The notes beneath the pieces are model-generated. The model saw only the letters and a list, made by a program, of their open reading frames with translations. It was not told the origin of the DNA and made no database searches. From Terriglobia bacterium (GTDB lineage Bacteria > Acidobacteriota > Terriglobia > Terriglobales > Acidobacteriaceae): a stretch of 34,760 nucleotides of DNA. Below, in pieces: positions 15,632 to 22,594 of this stretch. The position numbers and the translations under genes are program-made. How positions within the stretch are numbered: position 1 is the stretch's first letter; every line of letters starts with the position of its first letter. The stretch spans positions 1 to 34,760 of the forward strand of contig JAIQFF010000039.1 in NCBI GenBank assembly GCA_020073395.1, read 5' to 3'.

Positions 15632-17281
15632 ATGGCAGAGAGAACGCGACTGCTCGCAAGAGTGACCCTGGTGCTCGCTGCGTTTCTGGGCTGTCTGATG
15701 ATAGCGGCGGCGGACGATGTGTCCAAGGAATCGACCGCGGCGGTAATCGATGTGCTTCCTGCCCAACTGATAGCCCAGCCCCCGGGGGCAAACTGGCTCT
15801 CCTATAACGGGGATTTTACGGGGCGCCGCTTCAGTAGCCTATCCGAAATCAAGCCGACCAATGTCGGACAGTTGCGGGCGCAATGGGTTTTCCATTCCAG
15901 CAATTCCAACCGGCTGGAGGTGACGCCGGTGGTCGTGAGCGGCGTTATGTTCGTGACTTCGGCGAATGATACCTATGCCCTGGACGCGCGCACCGGGCGG
16001 GTCATCTGGCACCACGTGTGGCCGATTTCGGAGGGATTGATCGACGATGCGTCGGGACACCTCAGCCGCGGCGTTGCGGTGTGGCATTCGCGGGTGTATC
16101 GCCAGACGGACAACGCGCATTTACTTTGTCTGGATGCGCGTTCGGGAAACTTGCTGTGGGATGTAGCCTACGCGGACTGGAACCGAAATTACGGCGCGAC
16201 GGGCGCGCCCCTGGTGGTGAAAGACAAAGTGATTGTGGGCACGTCCGGCGGAGACGATGGGGTGCGCGGTTTTGTGGCGGCGTTTGATGCGACCACGGGA
16301 AAACTGGCATGGCGATTCTGGACTCTTCCCGGGCCCGGAGAATTCGGCTCCGAGAGCTGGCCCGGAGATATGTACCTGCACGGCGGCGGCACTGCCTGGA
16401 TGCCCGGCACCTATGATTCCGAAACCAGCACGCTGTTCTGGACGACCAGCAACCCAAGCCCTGACTTTGATGGCAGCGTGCGCCCGGGCGATGATCTGTA
16501 CACCAGTTGCGTGCTGGCGCTCGATGCCGATACCGGGAAATTGAAGTGGTACTTCCAATTCACGCCGCATGACCTTTTTGATTTCGATGCCACGGAGACC
16601 CCGATTCTGATTGATACGGCTTACCGGGGCGAACCGCGAAAGCTGCTGGTGCAGGCCAATCGGAATGGCTTCATCTATGTGCTCGATCGGACTAACGGAA
16701 GATTTCTTTCTGCCACACCCTTCGTGAAGAACCTGACCTGGGCGAAGGGTATTGATGCGCAAGGCCGTCCCATTCTGTCCGGCCTCAAGCCCACGCCCGA
16801 GGGGACGCGGATATGTCCGGGCTTCAACGGCGCCACCAACTGGCATGCGCCGTCTTATAACGAGTCAACCCATTTTGTTTACTTCATGGCGCTGGAAAAC
16901 TGCGAAATATTCTTTTCCAAGCCGCAAAAATTCGAGGAAGGGAAGACTTTCTATTCCACGGGTACGAAGCGGATTCCCGGGGAAATGTCGCAGAAGATTC
17001 TTCTGGCCTACGATCTGGACAAGCAGGCATTAGCGTGGCGCTATCCTCAGGTTGGCCACGCGCACTCTGCGGGCGGGACGATGACGACTGCCACTGGCCT
17101 GCTTTTCTTCGGCGATGACGCGCAATCCTTCGAGGCCGTGGATGCCCGCACGGGAAAGCCCTTCTGGCACTTCAATACCGGCCAGGACTTCGGCGCGTCA
17201 CCCATGAGCTATGCGGTCCTGGACAAGCAGTACGTGGCCATCGCCGCGGGAAGTGATATTTTCAGTTTTGCATTGCCGTGA
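15632..17281 (+). CDS. Periplasmic PQQ-dependent dehydrogenase (quinoprotein)
   Basis: The 549-aa protein has a signal peptide (about residues 6-27) and the eight-bladed quinoprotein propeller with repeated ALDARTG / CLDARSG / AFDATTG / ALDADTG blade motifs. It starts with the usual NWLSYNGDFTGRRFS. TPHDLFDFDAT contains the catalytic-type D317 and D319 two residues on, the Asp-x-Asp arrangement known from lanthanide-dependent XoxF/PedH-type enzymes. Other candidate metal contacts are N274 (SNPSPD) and D208 (GGDDGVRG, where methanol dehydrogenases have Glu). The vicinal Cys-Cys pair is absent; the aligned position reads ASGHLSRG. There is no CxxCH, so electrons must leave through a separate carrier such as the cytochrome at 13130-13948. 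An alcohol or aldose substrate is likely but undetermined. Confidence 0.87.
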   Translation: MAERTRLLARVTLVLAAFLGCLMIAAADDVSKESTAAVIDVLPAQLIAQPPGANWLSYNGDFTGRRFSSLSEIKPTNVGQLRAQWVFHSSNSNRLEVTPVVVSGVMFVTSANDTYALDARTGRVIWHHVWPISEGLIDDASGHLSRGVAVWHSRVYRQTDNAHLLCLDARSGNLLWDVAYADWNRNYGATGAPLVVKDKVIVGTSGGDDGVRGFVAAFDATTGKLAWRFWTLPGPGEFGSESWPGDMYLHGGGTAWMPGTYDSETSTLFWTTSNPSPDFDGSVRPGDDLYTSCVLALDADTGKLKWYFQFTPHDLFDFDATETPILIDTAYRGEPRKLLVQANRNGFIYVLDRTNGRFLSATPFVKNLTWAKGIDAQGRPILSGLKPTPEGTRICPGFNGATNWHAPSYNESTHFVYFMALENCEIFFSKPQKFEEGKTFYSTGTKRIPGEMSQKILLAYDLDKQALAWRYPQVGHAHSAGGTMTTATGLLFFGDDAQSFEAVDARTGKPFWHFNTGQDFGASPMSYAVLDKQYVAIAAGSDIFSFALP

Positions 17282-17327
17282 AACTGTTGCTTTTTAAAGA
17301 ACTAATCAAACTTCAAGGAGACTGATC

Positions 17328-17828
17328 ATGACCTCGACGTTCTTCAATCGTAGAAAGCTGATGACTTCACTCGCAGCGGTAATGTCCGCGGTCGGTGCCG
17401 GAACATTGATGTCAACAAGTGCCCAGGCCAAGAACAAGGATGGCGGCGTGCGCAAGCTCAACCGTGATGGCAAGCCCGCTGACGGAAAGCAGATGATCAC
17501 CGCTCTGATTACGCATAACGGCCTGCTCTACATCGCCGGCCAGGGCGCCAACTCGAATGGGCCCGTGGGCAAAGATGACATCGACAGCCACACCACCAAA
17601 GTGATGGAGAACGTGAAAGAGCTGGTCGAGACCGGCGGTGGCACCATGGACAGTGTGCTGCAGCTCACGGTTTATCTGGCGAACCTGGACTACTACGAGC
17701 CCATGAACAAGATATTCAAGACCTATTTCCCCAATGGCGGACCGGCGCGAACCACGGTGGCCGTGGCCGCACTCCCGGGCAACTCCATGCTGGAGATCAA
17801 CTGCATCGCCGCCATCGTTCGGAAGTAG
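17328..17828 (+). CDS. Exported RidA (YjgF/YER057c/UK114) family protein 2, Tat-type signal
   Basis: The 166-aa protein begins with a twin-arginine-like signal (NRRKLMTSLAAVMSAVGAG, residues 7-25, ending near SAQA-KN). The RidA core follows: LLYIAGQGA (66-74), LTVYLANLDYYEPMNKIF (113-130), the catalytic-type R141 in PARTTVAVAALPG and E156 in LEINCIAAI. CAAGGAGA precedes the ATG. It lies 46 bp after the PQQ dehydrogenase and 46 bp before the SelA-like PLP enzyme, the expected partner, since RidA removes enamine/imine intermediates released by PLP lyases and dehydratases. It differs clearly from RidA 1 at 13953 and is not a recent duplicate. Confidence 0.88.
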   Translation: MTSTFFNRRKLMTSLAAVMSAVGAGTLMSTSAQAKNKDGGVRKLNRDGKPADGKQMITALITHNGLLYIAGQGANSNGPVGKDDIDSHTTKVMENVKELVETGGGTMDSVLQLTVYLANLDYYEPMNKIFKTYFPNGGPARTTVAVAALPGNSMLEINCIAAIVRK

Positions 17829-17874
17829 AGCCGGAGATCGGCGCCGGGGACAACACACGTAAAAGGAGCAAATC

Positions 17875-19122
17875 ATGCGACTGGGCACGGAATGGAACCG
17901 CCGGAGCTTTCTGGGAACATTGGGAATGATTGCCGGTTCGATGATGGCGCCGGCGAAACTGTTTGCAGCGAAAGCTGGCGCCAAAGTCAGCGGCTTCGGC
18001 CAATCGGGAAATCCTTACGAAGAGCTGGGAGTCACCACTGTCATCAATTGTGAAGGCACAATGACCATGCTGGGCGGCTCCATCCTCCGTCCGGAACTGG
18101 AAGCGGTGATGGCCCAGGCGGGACGCCACTTTGTCAGCATTCCTGAACTGGAAGTGGCAGCGGGCAAGCGCATCAGGGAGATGCTCAAACTGCCGGAGGG
18201 GTACACTGCGCTGGTGACCGCGGGAGCGGCGGCGGCGATCCAGTCCGGACTCGCCGGAATCCTCACCGGCGACAATGAAACATTCATCAAGCAGCTGCCG
18301 GACCTCACCGGACTGAAGTCCGAAGTCATTATCCAGAAGTCGCATCGCAATCCGTTTGACCACCAGCTCCGGACCACGGGCATAAAGCTGATCGAGATCG
18401 AAACCCGCGACGAGTTGCGCCAGGCGATCAGTCCACGCACCGCCATGATGCACTTCTCCAACTTTGCCAACGCCTCCGGGCAGATCAAAGTGGATGAGTG
18501 GGTGAAGCTGGCGAAGGAATACCAGATTCCCTGCATGAACGATGCGGCAGCCGACACGCCGCCGGTCTCCCATCTTTGGGACTACGCCAACATGGGTTAC
18601 GACCTCATCACCTTCAGCGGCGGCAAAGCCATGCGCGGGCCGCAGTGCGCTGGATTGCTGATCGGCCGCAAAGATCTGGTGGCTTACGCGCTGCTTAACA
18701 ACAGCCCGCATGAAGACACCCTGGGCCGCAGTTCGAAGGTGGGCAAAGAAGAAGTTATCGGGATGGTGAAGGCACTCGATCTCTATCTCAAGGAAGACCA
18801 TGAGGCCCTGAACAATGAATGGCAGGGCCGGTTGGATTTAATCTCCCGACAGATCACTCGGGTGCCGGGCGTCAGCACGTCGTTCTTCGTTCCCGACATC
18901 GCGAATCATGTGCCTCACATGCAGATTACCTGGGACGAAGCGAAAATCTCCCTGACTCCGAAGCAGGTCTCCCAAATGTTGAGAGAGTCCAAGCCGGCCA
19001 TCGTAATGGGAGGAGGGGAAGGGAAACCGGGCATGGCCATGAACTCATTCATGCTGCAACCCGGGGAAGACAGGATTGTCGCTGCTCAACTGGTCCGGAT
19101 CTTCCGCGAGCATTCCGCGTGA
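17875..19122 (+). CDS. Tat-exported SelA/DgaE-like PLP-dependent enzyme
   Basis: The 415-aa product starts with a canonical Tat signal (NRRSFLGTLGMIAGSMM, residues 8-24). It then has the aminotransferase-V-like fold of the SelA family, which includes selenocysteine synthase and D-glucosaminate-6-phosphate ammonia lyase (DgaE). TAGAAAAIQSGLAG (about 116-129) fits the phosphate-binding loop, NDAAADTPP (222-230) supplies the pyridine-binding Asp223, and TFSGGKAMRGPQ (247-258) the Schiff-base Lys251. There is no sel operon here, so a sugar-acid or amino-acid ammonia lyase or dehydratase role is more likely than selenium transfer. AAAAGGAG precedes the ATG. It is the last gene of the rightward unit after RidA 2. 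Export of a PLP enzyme, folded with cofactor by Tat, is unusual. Confidence 0.85.
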   Translation: MRLGTEWNRRSFLGTLGMIAGSMMAPAKLFAAKAGAKVSGFGQSGNPYEELGVTTVINCEGTMTMLGGSILRPELEAVMAQAGRHFVSIPELEVAAGKRIREMLKLPEGYTALVTAGAAAAIQSGLAGILTGDNETFIKQLPDLTGLKSEVIIQKSHRNPFDHQLRTTGIKLIEIETRDELRQAISPRTAMMHFSNFANASGQIKVDEWVKLAKEYQIPCMNDAAADTPPVSHLWDYANMGYDLITFSGGKAMRGPQCAGLLIGRKDLVAYALLNNSPHEDTLGRSSKVGKEEVIGMVKALDLYLKEDHEALNNEWQGRLDLISRQITRVPGVSTSFFVPDIANHVPHMQITWDEAKISLTPKQVSQMLRESKPAIVMGGGEGKPGMAMNSFMLQPGEDRIVAAQLVRIFREHSA

Positions 19123-19187
19123 GCGATGAACGTTCTGGAACGCGCATGGGGCGCTTTTCCGGCCAGGTAACGCTGAGGGTGGCGGTA

Positions 19188-20099
19188 TCAGTTCTCCGGC
19201 ATGCGCCTGGTCGATCCTTTTTTGGCCAGCCACTGATTGAACTGCTCGACCATTTCCCGGGTCCATTTCGCGTCAATTTGTCCCGGCGTGTATTTGCCCT
19301 GGCGCAACATCATGTGACCCCATTCGTCCACCAGGCGGTCCATTTCCGTGTCGTCTGCCACCTTCTGCGCCAACTGGGGCGGAATAAAGGTGATGCCCTC
19401 CGGGTCGCCGAGTGCGATGTCTCCCGGCATGATGGTAGTGTCGCCGATGCGGATGGGAACGTTGATTCCGGTCAGCATGACATTCTCCAGCGCGGAGGGA
19501 TCGACGCCGCGGACATAAACCTGGAAGCCCGGAATCTGCTGAATTCCAGTGACGTCACGCACGGCGCCATTGACGATCAGGCCGTTGTGACTCCTGGTGA
19601 AGATGGCGGTAGAGAGATTGTCGCCGGCAAATGTGCCGTACCTGACTTTGCCGAAGAGATCGACTACGAGAACATCTCCGGCTTGAAGGATGTCGATGAC
19701 CCAGGAGTTTTCCTCTCCGATGCGGTGTTCCTTCTTTCCGTTGGCGCTGATCACGGAGTCAATATCCGGGCGGCGCGGCATGAACACGGCCGTAACGACG
19801 CGGCCGACCAGGCGCTCTCCGGGATTGAGGACCTTCCATCCTCCCTCGAACTGGTTGTGAAAGCCCGCCTCCTGCAGCACGTCCCAGGCTTCGTCGGCAG
19901 TGACGCTGTGCAGGCGCTGCAACACCGCGTCGGGCACCTGAGGCCGGCCATCAGGAAAGCGGTCGCCGTGCCAGTCTGGAGTGAACGCAATCCGTTGTTC
20001 GGGGGAAAACAGGCCGAGCTGTCCGTGTCCGGAAACTGTAAGGAACGTGAATACCGTGGCTGCCGTGAAGCAGATCGAGCGAAGAATACTTGTGCGCAA
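19188..20099 (-). CDS. Exported RraA / HMG-CHA aldolase-fold protein 2
   Basis: This 303-aa protein has a signal peptide (about residues 5-26) and an RraA-like core with the GDNLSTAIFTRS segment (159-170) and VNGAVRD (R181-D182 as the RD motif). It is longer at both ends than protein 1 (14544) and only distantly similar, so this is a second lineage and not a recent duplication. The start is a TTG at 20099: no ATG or GTG is available upstream of the signal peptide, and no clear ribosome site is visible. It ends 65 bp from the SelA-like gene (convergent) and diverges from the MFS gene at 20192. A metal-dependent aldolase or decarboxylase acting on a 2-oxo acid outside the cytoplasm is the working guess. 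Confidence 0.82.
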   Translation of the reverse strand: MRTSILRSICFTAATVFTFLTVSGHGQLGLFSPEQRIAFTPDWHGDRFPDGRPQVPDAVLQRLHSVTADEAWDVLQEAGFHNQFEGGWKVLNPGERLVGRVVTAVFMPRRPDIDSVISANGKKEHRIGEENSWVIDILQAGDVLVVDLFGKVRYGTFAGDNLSTAIFTRSHNGLIVNGAVRDVTGIQQIPGFQVYVRGVDPSALENVMLTGINVPIRIGDTTIMPGDIALGDPEGITFIPPQLAQKVADDTEMDRLVDEWGHMMLRQGKYTPGQIDAKWTREMVEQFNQWLAKKGSTRRMPEN

Positions 20100-20191
20100 G
20101 GGTCACCCGCGTCGAGATCAGAGTTCGAACCGTTGGGGAAAATATCACAACGCCCTCGCCGCAACAACATTTCCAACCCTGAGGTACGGCG

Positions 20192-21511
20192 GTGAACGGC
20201 GCCCGGACAAGCTACGTGCGCTGGTTCCTGGTGGGCTGGATGTTCATCCTGAGTGCGGTGTCTTACCTCGACCGGGTGAACATCTCGGTTGCCGGACACT
20301 CCATCGCCGAGGAATACCGGCTGAGCAACGTACAGTTAGGTTACGTGTTCAGCGCGATGCTGATCGGCTATGCACTCTTCCAGACCGTCGGAGGAAGACT
20401 CGCCGACCGCTTCGGGGCTCGCCGCGTGCTGACCGCGGGAGTTGTGTGGTGGGGAATCTTCACTGGGCTGACGGCTCTGGTGCCTTCGAGCATCCGCGGG
20501 GCGCTGTTTCTGTTCATCGCCATCCGCTTTCTGCTGGGCGCCGGCGAGGCGGTGGTCTATCCCGCATCGAACCAGTTTGTGGCGCGATGGATTCCCGCGC
20601 CCGAGCGCGGCATCGCCAACGGCTGGATTTTCGCCGGCGTCGGCGCGGGTGCGGGCCTTTCACCGCCGTTGATTACGTTCTTCATGCTGCGCTACGGCTG
20701 GCGATCGTCATTTTGGGCTTGCGCCATCATTGGCTTGGTCGCGGGTGCGGTCTGGTATCTCACCGCTCGCGACGAACCCGCGGAGCATCCTCGCGTGTCC
20801 GCCTCTGAGCTGGCGACTATTCGAGCGGGGCTGCCGGCGAAGACTGAGTCGAAGGGCAGCGGACTCGTCCCCTGGGGAACGGTTTTGCGCAGCAGGGAGG
20901 TGTGGGCGGTCACAATCAGTTATTTTTGCTTCGGATATGTGGCCTGGATTTTCTTCAGCTGGTTCTTCATCTACCTGGCCCAGGTGCGCGGACTGAATCT
21001 GAAAGCCAGCGCGTTCTACGCCATGCTTCCGCCGATAGCAATGTCGGTCTGCAGTCTGCTGGGCGGCGGCATCAACGACCGGCTCACCAGGTGGCATAGC
21101 CTCCGTTTGGGACGGTGCGGCCTGGCGGTATTCGGTCTTGCCGTGGCTGGAATATTCATCGCCTTCGGCTCCCAGGTTGACAGCGCTCGCTTGGCGAGCG
21201 TGGTGCTGGCGGGCGGAGCGGGAGCGTTGTATTTATCGCAGAGCTCGTTCTGGTCTGTAACTGCCGACATTGCCGGCAAGTCGTCCGGCTCGGTTTCTGG
21301 TTTCATGAACATGGGGGCGCAGATTGGCGGTGCAGTCACAGCTTCGCTCACGCCCGCGATCGCCGCGCGCTTTGGCTGGACTGCGTCCTTTCTGGTGGCG
21401 GCGACGTTGTGTCTGCTGGGAGCGGCGGCGTGGCTGATCGTTGATCCCACCAAATGCCTCACGCCGAAGCTTACGGGCGGCTCGGATACGGATGCCGTTG
21501 CGGCTCGCTAG
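20192..21511 (+). CDS. MFS transporter, anion:cation symporter (ExuT-like) family
   Basis: The 439-aa inner-membrane carrier has about 12 helices. YLDRVNISVAG after helix 1, GGRLADRFGARRVL (MFS motif A, about residues 66-79) and RFLLGAGEAVVYPAS (about 111-125) place it in the ACS family of organic-anion symporters (hexuronate, glucarate, 2-keto-3-deoxygluconate and similar). It uses a GTG start at 20192 with GAGG about 7 nt upstream. It is divergent from the exported RraA-like gene by 92 bp, so a shared regulatory region is likely, and it could import the product of the exported enzymes. It is not a close copy of the carrier at 1008-2333. Confidence 0.88.
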   Translation: MNGARTSYVRWFLVGWMFILSAVSYLDRVNISVAGHSIAEEYRLSNVQLGYVFSAMLIGYALFQTVGGRLADRFGARRVLTAGVVWWGIFTGLTALVPSSIRGALFLFIAIRFLLGAGEAVVYPASNQFVARWIPAPERGIANGWIFAGVGAGAGLSPPLITFFMLRYGWRSSFWACAIIGLVAGAVWYLTARDEPAEHPRVSASELATIRAGLPAKTESKGSGLVPWGTVLRSREVWAVTISYFCFGYVAWIFFSWFFIYLAQVRGLNLKASAFYAMLPPIAMSVCSLLGGGINDRLTRWHSLRLGRCGLAVFGLAVAGIFIAFGSQVDSARLASVVLAGGAGALYLSQSSFWSVTADIAGKSSGSVSGFMNMGAQIGGAVTASLTPAIAARFGWTASFLVAATLCLLGAAAWLIVDPTKCLTPKLTGGSDTDAVAAR

Positions 21512-21534
21512 TGCTGTCCTGATTCAGCCTCTTG

Positions 21535-21630
21535 GCGTCCTTTGCGGCTTTTCTTTGCGAACTTTGCGGTAAGGGGTTTGACCTCGCCTAATCGTCCAAA
21601 AATCTCAACCGCAAAGGGCGCAAAGGACGC
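21535..21630. repeat. Palindromic GCGTCCTTTGCGG intergenic element, copy 3
   Basis: Outer arms GCGTCCTTTGCG (21535-21546) and CGCAAAGGACGC (21619-21630) are perfect inverted copies. Inner arms ACTTTGCGGT (21561-21570) and ACCGCAAAGG (21608-21617) pair over 9 bp. It lies between the convergent MFS and metallo-hydrolase genes and may act as a bidirectional terminator. Confidence 0.8.
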
Positions 21631-21639
21631 AAAGTAAGG

Positions 21640-22590
21640 TCACTTTCCTTCCAGCGCATGCGCCCGGAGAAGAAATGAGATGCCATCAGAGCGATAGATG
21701 GCCTTGCCGGCTTCCTGCGGTTCGGGGACTACTTTGCCGGCGCGAACGGTTTCAATCGCGGTAACCAGTCGCGGCAACACCGATGCCTGCGCGAAGGGCA
21801 CGTTGTGTTCGCCCAGGACGAGCTTAAGTTGCGGAGCCAGAGCGGCGAGGCGCTTTACGGAAGCGACGTAATCATCGAGATTGGTCTCCGGACGATAAAG
21901 CCAGATTGGTACGGGATAGTAGGTGTCGCCGGTGAAGAGCAGCCCGTGGGCGCGGTCGAGCAGACAGATGGCATCCGGAGTGTGACCCGGGGTGGAGAGA
22001 ACTTCCAGAGTGCGGCCGCCGAGATCGATTCGGTCATGGTCGTGAAGAAAGCGGGAGATTTTCCAGGGTCGCGTCGTGTAGGACCTGGAGTCAAAGCCCT
22101 TCGGTAAGTCGCCGCAGATCATTCCCGGGCCAAGCTCGTCCTGAGCGTCCTGGCGCGAGCCCTTTGCGTTGGCTCGAGTGAAATCGGTATCCATTCCATA
22201 GACAGTTTCGAACTGCCAGTTGTCACCGACGTGGTCGTTGTGAGTGTGCGAATTGAGGACGATGATAGGCAGGTGAGTGAGCCGGGCGGTGACTTTGCGG
22301 ATGTCGCTGATACCCATGCCGGTGTCGAAAAGCAGAGCTTGTTTTTGGCCAACGATCAGGTAGGAGATGGTTTCTTCCGCCTGATGCGGTTCGTAGACAG
22401 CAAAGACGCGCGGGACCACTTGGTACACTTCGAACCATGGGTCACTGACTGGGACGCGTTCCAGAGTCTTATATTCGGGACGGGGGAGGGCGCGGCACCA
22501 CTCAGGTTTGACGGGCGGGGCTGACTGCGCAGCCGCAAGGGTCGGGAGGCAAGCGACAAGAGCTGCGGCGAGTGGCGCGATCCACTTCAC
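21640..22590 (-). CDS. Secreted metallo-beta-lactamase-fold hydrolase
   Basis: From a GTG at 22590 this is a 316-aa protein with a clean signal peptide (MKWIAPLAAALVACLPTLAA). The zinc-site residues of the metallo-beta-lactamase fold are all visible: H115-x-H117-x-D119-H120 in NSHTHNDHVGD, H203 in STPGHTPDA, D222 in FTGDTYY and H262 in LGEHNVP. The open frame extends upstream to 22710 inside the rpsA gene, but only the GTG start gives a signal peptide. It begins 4 nt after the rpsA stop, with GGAG in the last rpsA codons as the probable ribosome site, so the two are likely co-transcribed. The substrate is not recognisable; a lactonase, phosphodiesterase or beta-lactamase-like role is possible. 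Confidence 0.83.
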   Translation of the reverse strand: MKWIAPLAAALVACLPTLAAAQSAPPVKPEWCRALPRPEYKTLERVPVSDPWFEVYQVVPRVFAVYEPHQAEETISYLIVGQKQALLFDTGMGISDIRKVTARLTHLPIIVLNSHTHNDHVGDNWQFETVYGMDTDFTRANAKGSRQDAQDELGPGMICGDLPKGFDSRSYTTRPWKISRFLHDHDRIDLGGRTLEVLSTPGHTPDAICLLDRAHGLLFTGDTYYPVPIWLYRPETNLDDYVASVKRLAALAPQLKLVLGEHNVPFAQASVLPRLVTAIETVRAGKVVPEPQEAGKAIYRSDGISFLLRAHALEGK

Positions 22591-22594
22591 CGGG

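Noticed and set aside
18819..20195. 458-codon open frame on the plus strand
   Set aside because: It overlaps the end of the SelA-like gene out of frame and then runs antisense to the RraA-like gene; the composition is shadow-like with no recognisable motifs.
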